A stretch of DNA of 64,000 bases from Bradyrhizobium sp. C9 (GTDB lineage Bacteria > Pseudomonadota > Alphaproteobacteria > Rhizobiales > Xanthobacteraceae): assembly GCF_002532045.1 (NCBI RefSeq), contig NZ_NWTG01000029.1, positions 1 through 64,000 on the forward strand, given 5' to 3'. The notes under the pieces were generated by a model. That model made no database searches and had not been told where the DNA came from. It saw nothing but the letters and a program-made list of their open reading frames with translations. Below, piece by piece: positions 32,083 through 41,079 of the stretch. Position 1 is the first letter of the stretch. Each line of letters opens with the position of its first letter. A program made the translations under genes and the position numbers.

Positions 32083-32098
32083 TCGAACGCACTCGCAA

Positions 32099-32614
32099 TC
32101 ACTGGTCCGCGCGAAAGTGCCCGGACTTGCCGCCGATCTTCTCGACGAGGTGGATGCCTTCGATCCGGATGCCGCGGTCGACCGCCTTCACCATGTCGTA
32201 GATCGTCAGGCAGGCGACTGAAACCGCGGTCAACGCCTCCATCTCGACGCCGGTCGGTCCGGTCACCTTGACGCTGGCGCGGATGATGCAGCCGGGCAGC
32301 TTGCGGTCGGTTGCGATGTCGATCGTGACCTTGGTCAGCGCCAGCGGATGGCAAAGCGGGATCAATTCCGAGGTCCGCTTTGCCGCCATGATGCCTGCGA
32401 TCCTAGCGGTCGCCAGCACGTCGCCTTTCTTGGCCTGTCCGGACTCGATCAGCGCCAGCGTTGCCTTGCTCATCAGGACGCGGCCTTCGGCGATCGCGGT
32501 CCGCTCGGTCGCCGGCTTGGTGGAGACGTCGACCATCCGCGCCTCGCCCTTGGCGTCGATGTGGGTGAGGGCGGTGCCGGGTCCCTTCGATCCGGCTTTG
32601 GCCTTGCGCGCCAT
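32099..32614 (-). CDS. moaC: cyclic pyranopterin monophosphate synthase MoaC
   Basis: A 171-aa enzyme of early molybdenum cofactor synthesis. GEARMVDVSTKPATERTAIA, ELIPLCHPLALTKVTID with the catalytic His and TGVEMEALTAVSVACLTIYD are all conserved; KAVDRGIRIEG and LVEKIGGKSGHF close the fold. It starts 4 bp after the trpC stop, so it is probably in the trpD-trpC-moaC transcript. Confidence 0.96.
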   Translation of the reverse strand: MARKAKAGSKGPGTALTHIDAKGEARMVDVSTKPATERTAIAEGRVLMSKATLALIESGQAKKGDVLATARIAGIMAAKRTSELIPLCHPLALTKVTIDIATDRKLPGCIIRASVKVTGPTGVEMEALTAVSVACLTIYDMVKAVDRGIRIEGIHLVEKIGGKSGHFRADQ

Positions 32615-32618
32615 CGCG

Positions 32619-33440
32619 TCAGCGCGTGCCGGTGGCGCGCGGTGCGGCCTGCCGCGTCAGCAAGGCGCGGGTGGCCGCGGTGACGTCCTGCTGGCGCATC
32701 AGGCTCTCGCCGACCAGGAAGGTCGACATTCCGACGCGCTCGAGGCGCGCAAGATCGTCTCGCGTGAAGATGCCGCTCTCGCCGACCATCAGGCGATCGC
32801 GCGGGATCAGCGGCGCCAGCGTCTCGCTGGTCGCGAGCGTCGTCTCGAAGGTGCGCAGATTGCGGTTGTTGACGCCGATCATCGGTGAGCGAAGTTTTAG
32901 GGCGCGGTCGAGCTCCGCATGGTCGTGGATCTCGATCAGCACGTCCATGCCGTAGCCGAGCGCAGCGTCCTCGATCTCCCTTGCCGCCGTGTCGTCGAGC
33001 GCGGCCATGATGATCAGGATGCAGTCGGCGCCGTGGGCGCGCGCCTCCGCCACCTGATAGGTGTCGAACATGAAATCCTTGCGCAGCACCGGCAGATTGG
33101 TCGCCGCGCGGGCCGCGACCATGAAGTCGAGATGGCCCTGGAACGAGGGCGCATCCGTCAGCACCGACAGGCATGCCGCGCCGCCGGCCTCATAGGCTTT
33201 CGCCAGCACGGGCGGATCGAAGTCGGCGCGGATCAGCCCCTTCGAGGGCGAGGCCTTCTTCACCTCAGCGATCAGGGCGTAGTCGCCGCGAGCATGCTTG
33301 TCCTTGAGCGCGCGGACGAAGCCGCGCGGGGCTGAGGCCGCCTTCGCCTGCGCCTCGACCTCGGCGAGCGGACGGGCACGCTTCGCGGCGGCGATCTCCT
33401 CGCGCTTGTAAGCCTCGATCTTGGTCAGGATGTCGGACAT
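32619..33440 (-). CDS. trpC: indole-3-glycerol phosphate synthase TrpC
   Basis: A 273-aa TIM-barrel enzyme of tryptophan synthesis. It starts MSDILTKIEAYKREEI; a Met three codons upstream (MQIM) is possible, while the longer frame reads into trpD. Active-site segments KKASPSKGLI, VLRKDFMFDTYQV, NNRNLRTFETT and MVGESGIF are intact. It follows trpD by 11 bp and overlaps no other gene; moaC is 4 bp downstream. Confidence 0.96.
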   Translation of the reverse strand: MSDILTKIEAYKREEIAAAKRARPLAEVEAQAKAASAPRGFVRALKDKHARGDYALIAEVKKASPSKGLIRADFDPPVLAKAYEAGGAACLSVLTDAPSFQGHLDFMVAARAATNLPVLRKDFMFDTYQVAEARAHGADCILIIMAALDDTAAREIEDAALGYGMDVLIEIHDHAELDRALKLRSPMIGVNNRNLRTFETTLATSETLAPLIPRDRLMVGESGIFTRDDLARLERVGMSTFLVGESLMRQQDVTAATRALLTRQAAPRATGTR

Positions 33441-33451
33441 GATTTGCATGC

Positions 33452-34465
33452 TCAGCCGTTGGAAACCGCGACCAGATGCTTCAGCCGTGCCGCGGCCGCG
33501 CCGCTGTCGAGCGACTGGGCGCCGATCGCCACGCCTTCCTTCAAATCCTTGGCACGGCCGGCCACGATCAGCGCTGCGGCCGCGTTGAGCAAAGCGACGT
33601 CGCGATAGGCGCTCGGCTTGCCCTGGAGCACGCTCGACAGCGCGATCGCATTGGCGTCGGCATCGCCGCCCTTCAGCGCTTCGCCGCCGACGCGGCCGAG
33701 GCCCGCATCTTCCGGCGTCACCTCTGAGGTCCGGATCTCGCCGTTCTCGAGCGTTGCAACGAAGGTCGGGCCGGTGAGGGTGATCTCGTCGAGGCCATCG
33801 GAGCCGTGCACGACCCAGACCTTGTCCGAGCCGAGGTTCTTCAGCACCTGCGCCAGCGGCTGCACCCATTGCCGCGAGAACACGCCGACCATCTGCCGCT
33901 TGACGCCTGCCGGGTTCGACAGCGGCCCGAGCAGGTTGAAGATGGTGCGGGTGGCCAGCTCGACCCGGGTCGGGCCGACATTCTTCATGGCCGGATGATG
34001 CGAAGGCGCGAACATGAAGCCGATGCCGGCCTCCCTGACGCAGCGCCCGACCTGCGCAGGCGTCAGGTCGAGCTTGACGCCGAGCGAGGCCAGCACGTCG
34101 GCGGCGCCCGAGCGCGACGACAGCGCGCGGTTGCCATGCTTGGCAACGGGCACGCCGGCGCCGGCCACGATGAAGGCCGCGCAGGTCGAGACGTTGACCG
34201 AGCCGGAGCCGTCGCCGCCGGTGCCGACGATGTCGACGGCCTCCGCCGGTGCGGTGACCGGCAGCATCTTGCCGCGCATCGCGGTCACCGCGCCGGTGAT
34301 TTCCTCGACGGTCTCGCCGCGCACCCGCAGCGCCATCAAGAGCCCGCCCATCTGCGAGGGCGTGGCGTCGCCCGACATCATGCTGTCGAAGGCGGACGCC
34401 GCCTCTTCACGCGTCAGCGTGGCGCCGGTGGCGACTTTTCCGATGATCGATTTCAGGTCGTCCAT
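33452..34465 (-). CDS. trpD: anthranilate phosphoribosyltransferase TrpD
   Basis: A 337-aa enzyme that joins PRPP to anthranilate. The PRPP site VDIVGTGGDGSGSVNVSTCA and AKHGNRALSSRSGAADVL are conserved, and MKNVGPTRVELATRTIFNLL is the second signature. It is upstream of trpC (11 bp) and 70 bp downstream of ppiD. trpE and trpG are not in the window. Confidence 0.96.
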   Translation of the reverse strand: MDDLKSIIGKVATGATLTREEAASAFDSMMSGDATPSQMGGLLMALRVRGETVEEITGAVTAMRGKMLPVTAPAEAVDIVGTGGDGSGSVNVSTCAAFIVAGAGVPVAKHGNRALSSRSGAADVLASLGVKLDLTPAQVGRCVREAGIGFMFAPSHHPAMKNVGPTRVELATRTIFNLLGPLSNPAGVKRQMVGVFSRQWVQPLAQVLKNLGSDKVWVVHGSDGLDEITLTGPTFVATLENGEIRTSEVTPEDAGLGRVGGEALKGGDADANAIALSSVLQGKPSAYRDVALLNAAAALIVAGRAKDLKEGVAIGAQSLDSGAAAARLKHLVAVSNG

Positions 34466-34535
34466 TCGCTGGCTCAGGGTCTGTTGTTGGAGCTTGATCG
34501 CGGCGCAGCGCGTCGTCGCGCCGTCCCGATCATGC

Positions 34536-36437
34536 TCAATTATTTGCGCCTGTCACCTGTGCGAAGGCTGCCTGGTTGACGGTCACACCGATGTCGGTCT
34601 CGATCTTCGCAACATATTGCGCGACCTGCTCGTCGCTGAGCGAGCGCCGCAGCGCCTCGGAGAGTTGCTTGACCTCGTTGGAGGCGAAATCGACCGGGGG
34701 CACCGTCACATCGGTGACGCGGAACACCACCCACTGGCTGCCGCCGGTGGCCGAGGTCTGCCCGTCGCCGTCCTTGGCGGTGCGGAATGCGGCCGCGATC
34801 ACGCCGGCCGGCACGTTGGGCAGCGTGGCCTCGCGGCGGAAGTTCGCGGCGGTCTCGACCTTGACGCCGGCCGCGGTGGCCTCGTCGGCAAGCTTGGCGC
34901 CGCCGTCGAGCTTCTGGACGATCTCGGTCGCCTTGGCGCGCAGCTTGGCGGAGATCTGGTCCTCACGCCACTTGGCCTCGACCTGGTCGCGAACCTCGTC
35001 GAGGGTGCGCTCGCGCGACGGCGTGATGCCGAGCACGTCGTACCAGACATAGCCGTTGTTGAACTGGATCGGATCGTTGTCGACGCCGACGTCGCTGTTG
35101 AAGGCCTGCGACACCACGTCGAGGCCGCGCGGGATGTTCGACGCGACCTGGCCGTTCGGAAGACGCCCCGAGCGGTCGACGGCGTCGATGGTGACGGCGG
35201 TCAATTTCAGCTTCTGCGCGGCGTCGATGACGCTGGAGCCGCCGCCGCGCTCGTCTTCCATCTTGTCGCGGAGCTCGGCGACCTTGGCGCGGGCGCGCTC
35301 GGTCGCGATCTCGTTCTTCACCTGCTGCGCAAGGCCCTCATAGGTCGGGGTCACGCCGGGCTCGATCTTGCCGACCTTGACCAGCGCCACGCCGAAGCGG
35401 CCCTGGACCGGCTGGCTGACTTCGCCCGCGGGCAGCGAGAAGGCGGCATCGCCGACGGCCGGATCGAGGATCGCGGACTTCGCGACCAAGCCGAGATTGA
35501 CGTCGGCCGGATTGAGCTTGCGCTCCTTAGCGATGTCGTCGAACGAGGCGCCCGAGGTGATGCGGGCGCGAGCGGCCTGCGCCTCACCGGCGTCCGGAAA
35601 TACGATCTGCGAGACCTCGCGCTTCTCCGGCGTGCTGAGCCGGTCCTTGCGCTCCTCGAATATCTTCTTGGCATCCTCGTCGGATACGGTTTCCCACTTG
35701 CCGATTTCTTCCGGCGTGATCGCGACGAAGGCGATCTTGCGGTACTCGGGCGCGCGGAATTGGACCTTGTGGTCCTCGAAATAGGCGGCCAGCGCCTCGG
35801 GCGAGGGCGGATCGATGGTGCCGGCCTGCGCGGCGCCGAGCGTGACGAAGTCGATCGAGCGCTGTTCGTTCTGGAAACGGGTCAGCGCCTCGACCATCGA
35901 TTTGGTCGGCTCGATCCCGGACGAGATGGTGCCGGCGATCTGCCGCCGCAGGCCGACGCGGCGCTGCTCGGCGATGTAGCGGCCCTCGGTGTAGCCGAAG
36001 TTGCGGATCACGGATTGGAAGCGCTGCGGATCGAACTGGCCGTTGAGGCCCTTGAAGTTCGGATCGTTGTAGATCGTGCGCAGCACCTCGGCATCGGACT
36101 GGTTGAGGCCCGTGCGGCGCGCTTCCTCGTCGAGCGCGGCCTCCGCGAGCGTCTGCTGCAGCACCTGCCGATCAATCCCGAACGCGCGCGCCTGGTCAGG
36201 GGTCAGCGGACGGCCGAACTGGCGGCCAAGCTGCTGCAGGCGGTCGGTATAGATCTGGCGGAACTGCTCGGCCGAAATCTCGGTCCCGCCCACCTTGGCG
36301 AAGGTCGACTGGCCAAACCCCTTGAAGATGTCGGCAATGCCCCAAATTCCGAAACTGACGATCAAAACGCCCATCACCACGGCCATAATCGTCTTGCCGA
36401 GCCAATTTGATGAGGCTTTCCGCATTCCTCGAAGCAT
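34536..36437 (-). CDS. ppiD: PpiD/SurA-type periplasmic folding factor
   Basis: A 633-aa membrane-anchored chaperone. One N-terminal helix (AVVMGVLIVSFGIWGIADIF, about 19-38) is followed by a SurA-N-like helical domain and a parvulin domain from about 240. That domain starts KREVSQIVFPD and ends FGVALVKVGKI, so it lacks the strongest catalytic pattern, as in PpiD. A second parvulin-like domain follows. It handles proteins emerging from the Sec translocon. Divergent from tpiA across 240 bp. Confidence 0.9.
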   Translation of the reverse strand: MLRGMRKASSNWLGKTIMAVVMGVLIVSFGIWGIADIFKGFGQSTFAKVGGTEISAEQFRQIYTDRLQQLGRQFGRPLTPDQARAFGIDRQVLQQTLAEAALDEEARRTGLNQSDAEVLRTIYNDPNFKGLNGQFDPQRFQSVIRNFGYTEGRYIAEQRRVGLRRQIAGTISSGIEPTKSMVEALTRFQNEQRSIDFVTLGAAQAGTIDPPSPEALAAYFEDHKVQFRAPEYRKIAFVAITPEEIGKWETVSDEDAKKIFEERKDRLSTPEKREVSQIVFPDAGEAQAARARITSGASFDDIAKERKLNPADVNLGLVAKSAILDPAVGDAAFSLPAGEVSQPVQGRFGVALVKVGKIEPGVTPTYEGLAQQVKNEIATERARAKVAELRDKMEDERGGGSSVIDAAQKLKLTAVTIDAVDRSGRLPNGQVASNIPRGLDVVSQAFNSDVGVDNDPIQFNNGYVWYDVLGITPSRERTLDEVRDQVEAKWREDQISAKLRAKATEIVQKLDGGAKLADEATAAGVKVETAANFRREATLPNVPAGVIAAAFRTAKDGDGQTSATGGSQWVVFRVTDVTVPPVDFASNEVKQLSEALRRSLSDEQVAQYVAKIETDIGVTVNQAAFAQVTGANN

Positions 36438-36677
36438 GGGTCCAACTTGTTTTACAGGAGGGGAACCGGGTCGTGCCCACGTGGGAGCTAAAAGTCGAGA
36501 CTTTTGTCCCGCAAGAGGGCGTCACCGAATTGAAAACGCTTATAAAGTGGCTCGTGTCCCCCCGCAACCTCGGGCGCGCGGGCGGAAGCGTCGCACGGCA
36601 GGCGCGAAGCCGCACTCTGGAAGTCGCCGCCCGGCTCTGATAGCGCAAGGGCACGCTTGAACGATGGGAAATTCGAC

Positions 36678-37430
36678 ATGACCGACGCCATCCGGCCGCT
36701 GATCGCCGGCAACTGGAAAATGAACGGCCTGAAATCCTCCTTTGCCGAGTTCGAGGCGATGCTGGCCGGCGCCGGCGATGTCGCCGGGAAGGCCGATCTC
36801 CTGGTCTGTCCGCCGGCGACTTTGGTCGGGGCCTTTGCCGACAAGGCGCGCGGCTCGAAGGTCGCCGTCGGCGCCCAGGATTGCCACCCGAAGGCTTCGG
36901 GCGCGCACACCGGCGACCTCTCGGCGGAAATGTTTAGGGATCTCGGCGCGGTCGCCATCATTGTCGGCCACTCCGAGCGCCGCGCCGACCATGGCGAGAC
37001 CGATGCCTTGATTCGGCAGAAGGCGGAGGCCGTCTGGCGCGCCGGCCTGACCGCGATCGTCTGCATCGGCGAGACGCGCGAGCAGCGCGACGCCGGGAAG
37101 ACGCTCGATGTCTGCGGCACCCAGCTTGCAGGCTCGCTGCCGGACGGCTCGACCGCGGCCAATCTGGTCGTGGCCTATGAGCCGGTCTGGGCGATCGGCA
37201 CCGGCCTCACCCCGACCGCTGGAGATGTCGAGGAAGTTCATAGGTTTATCCGAGGTCAGCTCACCGATCGCTTCAAGGGTGAAGGAAACAAGATCAGGAT
37301 CCTCTACGGCGGCTCGGTGAAGCCGTCGAACGCCGCCGAGCTGATGGCCGTCGCCAACGTCAACGGCGCGTTGGTTGGCGGCGCCAGCCTGAAGGCGTCG
37401 GATTTTCTCGCGATCGCTGCGGGCTGTTAG
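36678..37430 (+). CDS. tpiA: triosephosphate isomerase
   Basis: A 250-aa glycolytic enzyme. The catalytic set is complete: Asn12 and Lys14 in AGNWKMNG, His in IIVGHSERR and Glu in VVAYEPVWAIGTG; the phosphate loop is ILYGGSVKPSNA and GALVGGASL. The ATG at 36678 gives the family N-terminus MTDAIRPLIAGNWKM; a TTG seven codons earlier is unlikely. Confidence 0.97.
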   Translation: MTDAIRPLIAGNWKMNGLKSSFAEFEAMLAGAGDVAGKADLLVCPPATLVGAFADKARGSKVAVGAQDCHPKASGAHTGDLSAEMFRDLGAVAIIVGHSERRADHGETDALIRQKAEAVWRAGLTAIVCIGETREQRDAGKTLDVCGTQLAGSLPDGSTAANLVVAYEPVWAIGTGLTPTAGDVEEVHRFIRGQLTDRFKGEGNKIRILYGGSVKPSNAAELMAVANVNGALVGGASLKASDFLAIAAGC

Positions 37431-37460
37431 GGCTGCCTGTTCAAACCGCGTTCTCACACC

Positions 37461-37499
37461 GTCACCCTTCGAGACGCGCTACGCGCTCCTCAGGGTGAC
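37461..37499. repeat. extragenic palindrome between convergent genes
   Basis: GTCACCCT (37461-37468) and AGGGTGAC (37492-37499), with further CGAG/CTC pairing inside, form a hairpin between tpiA and the GNAT gene, which converge. It shares the CCTCAGGGTGACGG edge with a longer element at 59576-59700. It may also act as a terminator. Confidence 0.6.
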
Positions 37500-37554
37500 G
37501 GGATCGGCAGTCTTGGAGCCGGCTATCGGCACCTATTTCTACTTGGCTGCCGAG

Positions 37555-38085
37555 TCAGGCCGCTGCCGCGCCGATCTTCTTCCAATAGATCATCGTCCCG
37601 GTGAGGCCGCCATGCGGCTTCAGCGCGTAGTCCGGGATGATGCCGCTGAGCTGAAAGCCCTGCTTCTCGTAGAGCGGCGCGGCGCCGTCATCGACGGCGG
37701 TGTCGAGCACCAGCAGCGTGCGACCGTGCGCGATCGCGAGCGCTTCTGCGGCGCGCAGCAACGCGGTCGCGACGCCCCGGTTGCGCTGGCTCACGCGCGT
37801 CATCATCTTGGCGATCTCGGCGCGATGCGGCTGGTTCGGCGGCAGCTTGAGCAGCAGCGTGACGGTGCTGATCAGGCTGGCGCCGTCGAACGCGCCGAGC
37901 ACGATCCGCTCGCCGCGCGCGGCGGCACCGAGCGAGTCCTGCCAGAACGCATCGGCGTCATCCAACGACAGCGGATGCATGAAGCTCACGGAACCGCCGC
38001 CGGCGACCGTCGCAATCAACAGATCGCCGAGCGCGCTGCGGATCTGAGGTTCGTCGGCGAGTGGTTTGATGGCGAATTGCGACAT
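37555..38085 (-). CDS. GNAT-family N-acetyltransferase
   Basis: A 176-aa acetyltransferase. The acetyl-CoA loop region VSQRNRGVATALLRAAEALA (about 98-117) and LYEKQGFQLSGIIPDYAL near the end are GNAT motifs A and B. It starts 3 bp after the stop of an XRE-cupin regulator gene, so the two are probably co-transcribed and the regulator may control it. Substrate unknown. Confidence 0.88.
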   Translation of the reverse strand: MSQFAIKPLADEPQIRSALGDLLIATVAGGGSVSFMHPLSLDDADAFWQDSLGAAARGERIVLGAFDGASLISTVTLLLKLPPNQPHRAEIAKMMTRVSQRNRGVATALLRAAEALAIAHGRTLLVLDTAVDDGAAPLYEKQGFQLSGIIPDYALKPHGGLTGTMIYWKKIGAAAA

Positions 38086-38088
38086 GCA

Positions 38089-38655
38089 TCAGCTCCGGGC
38101 CAGGGCGACCACATAGGTGCAGCCGGCGTTGGTTTCGTTGGCGAAGGTGGTCTCGGCGGGCGGCCCGAAGCCGAGGCAATCGCCGCTCGCGAGCACGTAG
38201 CGCGCGCCGCCCTCGGTGATGACGAGGCTGCCGCTCAGCACCCAGACCAGTTGGCGGATATGGGCGTAGGACGAGGCGGGCAGGGTCACGGACTGTTTCG
38301 GCGGCATGTCCACGCGCACCAGCTCGACCGGGTGATCGGGACGGCTGAACACCTGGCGGCGCAGATAGCCGGTTTCCGGATCGCTCCAGACCGGCTGCGT
38401 GGCGGCGCGCGACAGCCGTTCGCCCTGGCCCTCGGCGCGCAACATCAGCCCGGCCAGCGTGAGGTCGAAGGCCGAAGCGAGGCGCACCAGCACGACTGCG
38501 GTAGGGCTGACCTCGGCGCGCTCGATCTTGCTGATCGTCGCCTTCGAGACGCCGGCGCGTTCGGCAAGCTCGGCCAGCGACCAGCCCCGGCCGTCGCGCT
38601 CCAGCCGGATCCGCTGCGCCAGGCATTGGCTCAGGTCGTCTACTAAAGTATCCAT
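38089..38655 (-). CDS. XRE-cupin transcriptional regulator
   Basis: A 188-aa regulator. An N-terminal Cro/CI HTH (GWSLAELAERAGVSKATISK, about 24-43) is joined to a C-terminal cupin domain (about 110-185, with YVLASGDCLGFGPP). Such proteins regulate neighbouring metabolic genes in response to a small ligand. The ATG at 38655 is preferred to one 12 codons upstream because the palindrome TCTATAATAATAGA (38659-38672) lies just before it. It is coupled to the GNAT gene. Confidence 0.88.
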   Translation of the reverse strand: MDTLVDDLSQCLAQRIRLERDGRGWSLAELAERAGVSKATISKIERAEVSPTAVVLVRLASAFDLTLAGLMLRAEGQGERLSRAATQPVWSDPETGYLRRQVFSRPDHPVELVRVDMPPKQSVTLPASSYAHIRQLVWVLSGSLVITEGGARYVLASGDCLGFGPPAETTFANETNAGCTYVVALARS

Positions 38656-38658
38656 GCG

Positions 38659-38672
38659 TCTATAATAATAGA
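38659..38672. promoter_or_regulatory. AT-rich palindrome at the XRE-cupin promoter
   Basis: TCTATAATAATAGA has TCTAT/ATAGA arms and sits 3 bp upstream of the XRE-cupin ATG. It overlaps a TATTAT -10-like hexamer read leftward. It could be the regulator's own operator; a match by position only. Confidence 0.35.
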
Positions 38673-38859
38673 AAAGGCAGATTCCGATCAAGCCTCGGCT
38701 GATGCCATCGGGCGTCGCTTGCGATGTCAGCCATTGCGACTATCTCGGGGGTGACAATGCCCGGTCCAATCGTGTAACAGGGCGCGACTTCACGAAAAAC
38801 CGCAAAGCCGATAGCGCCGTTTGTCTGGCCGCTTGGCGGCTTGTGACGGAAGGCTTGCG

Positions 38860-39249
38860 ATGCAGACTGTCGTTATCATTATCCATCTCATGATCGTCGC
38901 CGTCATGATCGGCGCCGTGCTGTTGCAGAAATCCGAAGGCGGCGGCCTCGGCATGGGCGGCGGCGCCGGCTTCATGTCGAGCCGCGGCACCGCGAATCTG
39001 CTGTCGCGGACCACCGCGATCCTCGCGGCCGGCTTCTTCCTCACCAGCCTGTTCCTGTCGTGGTACGCGGGCTACGACCGCAAGCCGAGCTCGATCATCG
39101 GCACCGGCGCACCGGCGCAGACCCAGCCGGCCGGCGGCGCGCCGCTGACACCTCCGACCTCCGGCGGCATCCTCGATTCGCTGAAGAAGACCGACGAGCA
39201 GCAGGGTCAGCAGGCCCCGAGCGGCCCGCAGGCACCACGGTCGCAATAA
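38860..39249 (+). CDS. secG: preprotein translocase subunit SecG
   Basis: A 129-aa protein with two membrane helices (VVIIIHLMIVAVMIGAVLLQ and the one from about 50 to 68). The conserved cytoplasmic loop KSEGGGLGMGGG and SRGTANLLSRTTAILA lie between them, followed by a Pro/Gln-rich disordered tail. It is a small subunit of SecYEG. Start ATG 38860 gives the family N-terminus; a TTG 13 codons earlier is not needed. pyrG follows after 168 bp. Confidence 0.96.
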   Translation: MQTVVIIIHLMIVAVMIGAVLLQKSEGGGLGMGGGAGFMSSRGTANLLSRTTAILAAGFFLTSLFLSWYAGYDRKPSSIIGTGAPAQTQPAGGAPLTPPTSGGILDSLKKTDEQQGQQAPSGPQAPRSQ

Positions 39250-39416
39250 AGCAGGGGCGCCATGCAGGATGCAGCGCTGGCATCCTGCATCCGAAACCCC
39301 CATTAATGCTCTGAAATCGCTCTCAGTTCAACGTAACCCACAGCCCGGTGATTTGTTTGCCGGGAACAGCCGATTCGTTTTGCGAATCGCAGGAAGCGGC
39401 TTAAAGGTAAAGTCCC

Positions 39417-41048
39417 ATGGCGCGGTACATATTCATCACCGGCGGCGTGGTCTCCTCGCTCGGCAAGGGTCTGGCTTCAGCGGCGCTCGGCGCTTTGCTG
39501 CAGGCTAGGGGCTACAAAGTCCGCCTTCGCAAGCTCGATCCCTATCTCAACCTCGATCCCGGAACGATGTCGCCGTATCAGCACGGCGAAGTGTTCGTGA
39601 CCGACGACGGCGCCGAGACCGATCTCGATCTCGGCCATTACGAACGTTTCACCGGTCGTCCGGCCACCAAGGCCGACAACATCACGACCGGGCGAATCTA
39701 CCAGGACATCATCACCAAGGAGCGCCGCGGCGACTATCTCGGCGCCACCATCCAGGTGGTCCCGCACGTCACCAACGCGATCAAGGAATTCGTGCTGTCG
39801 GGCAACGACGAGTACGATTTCGTGCTGGTCGAGATCGGCGGCACCGTCGGCGACATCGAGGGCCTGCCGTTCTTCGAGGCGATCCGCCAGCTCAAGAACG
39901 AGCTGCCGCGCGAGCACGCCGTCTACATTCACCTGACGCTTTTGCCGTACATTCCAAGTGCCGGCGAACTCAAGACAAAGCCGACGCAGCATTCGGTCAA
40001 GGAGCTGCGCTCGATCGGCATCCAGCCGGACATCCTGCTGTGCCGCACCGATCGCGAAATCCCGAAGGAAGAGCGGCGCAAGCTCGGTCTGTTCTGTAAC
40101 GTGCGCGAGAGCGCCGTGATCGAGGCGCGCGACGTCGATAACATCTATGCCGTGCCGGAGGCCTATCACGCCGCCGGTCTCGACGACGAGGTGCTGGCCG
40201 CGTTCGGCATCACGGCGAAGATTCCGCCGGCGCTGCAGAGCTGGAACGTCATCAACGAGCGCGTCCGCAATCCGGAAGGCGCGGTGACGATCGCGATCGT
40301 CGGCAAGTACACCGGCATGAAGGACGCCTACAAATCGTTGATCGAGGCGCTCTCGCATGGCGGCATTGCCAACAAGGTGAAGGTCAATCTCGACTGGATC
40401 GAGAGCGAGGTGTTCGAGAACGAGGACCCGGCGCCGTTCCTCGAGCACGTCAACGGCATCCTGGTGCCCGGCGGCTTCGGCCAGCGCGGCGCCGAGGGTA
40501 AGATCCGCGCGGCGCAGTTCGCGCGCGAGCGTGACGTGCCGTATTTCGGCATCTGCTTCGGCATGCAGATGGCCGTGATCGAGGCGGCGCGCAATCTGGT
40601 CGGCATCGAGGAGGCCAATTCGACCGAGTTCGGCCCGACCAAGGAGCCGCTGGTCGGCCTGATGACCGAATGGCTGCGCGGCAACGAGCTCGAGAAGCGC
40701 TCACAGAGCGGCGACCTCGGCGGCACCATGCGGCTCGGGGCCTATCCCGCGGCGCTGAACCGCGGCAGTCGCGTCTCGCAGGTCTATGGCGGCGCGACCG
40801 AGATCTCCGAGCGGCACCGCCACCGCTATGAGGTCAACACCGCCTACAAGGACCGCCTCGAGCAGCACGGCCTGCGCTTCTCCGGCATGTCGCCCGATGG
40901 CGTGTTGCCCGAGATCGTCGAGTACGAGGACCATCCCTGGTTCATCGGCGTCCAGTTCCACCCCGAGCTGAAGTCGCGGCCGTTCGAGCCGCATCCGCTG
41001 TTTGCATCGTTCATCGAGGCGGCTGCGAAGCAGAGCCGGCTGATGTAA
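39417..41048 (+). CDS. pyrG: CTP synthase
   Basis: A 543-aa enzyme. The amidoligase domain (MARYIFITGGVVSSLGKGLA onward, 1-270) and class I glutamine amidotransferase domain (about 290-540, nucleophile Cys in YFGICFGMQMAV, His/Glu in GVQFHPELKSRP) are complete. It makes CTP from UTP, ATP and glutamine. The ATG follows GGTAAAGTCCC. Confidence 0.98.
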   Translation: MARYIFITGGVVSSLGKGLASAALGALLQARGYKVRLRKLDPYLNLDPGTMSPYQHGEVFVTDDGAETDLDLGHYERFTGRPATKADNITTGRIYQDIITKERRGDYLGATIQVVPHVTNAIKEFVLSGNDEYDFVLVEIGGTVGDIEGLPFFEAIRQLKNELPREHAVYIHLTLLPYIPSAGELKTKPTQHSVKELRSIGIQPDILLCRTDREIPKEERRKLGLFCNVRESAVIEARDVDNIYAVPEAYHAAGLDDEVLAAFGITAKIPPALQSWNVINERVRNPEGAVTIAIVGKYTGMKDAYKSLIEALSHGGIANKVKVNLDWIESEVFENEDPAPFLEHVNGILVPGGFGQRGAEGKIRAAQFARERDVPYFGICFGMQMAVIEAARNLVGIEEANSTEFGPTKEPLVGLMTEWLRGNELEKRSQSGDLGGTMRLGAYPAALNRGSRVSQVYGGATEISERHRHRYEVNTAYKDRLEQHGLRFSGMSPDGVLPEIVEYEDHPWFIGVQFHPELKSRPFEPHPLFASFIEAAAKQSRLM

Positions 41049-41060
41049 TCCGCCATCGAC

Positions 41061-41079
41061 TGCGCCGTCAGACGGCGCA
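41061..41079. terminator. palindrome at the pyrG/methyltransferase 3' junction
   Basis: TGCGCCG and CGGCGCA with a TCAGA loop form a 7-bp stem between the convergent stops (41048 and 41068), overlapping the last codons of the methyltransferase. No T-run follows, so the terminator call is weak. Confidence 0.3.

Noticed and set aside
34014..36410. Rightward open frame (798 codons) antisense to ppiD and trpD
   Set aside because: The opposite strand encodes well conserved proteins; the frame has no domain and no credible ribosome site.
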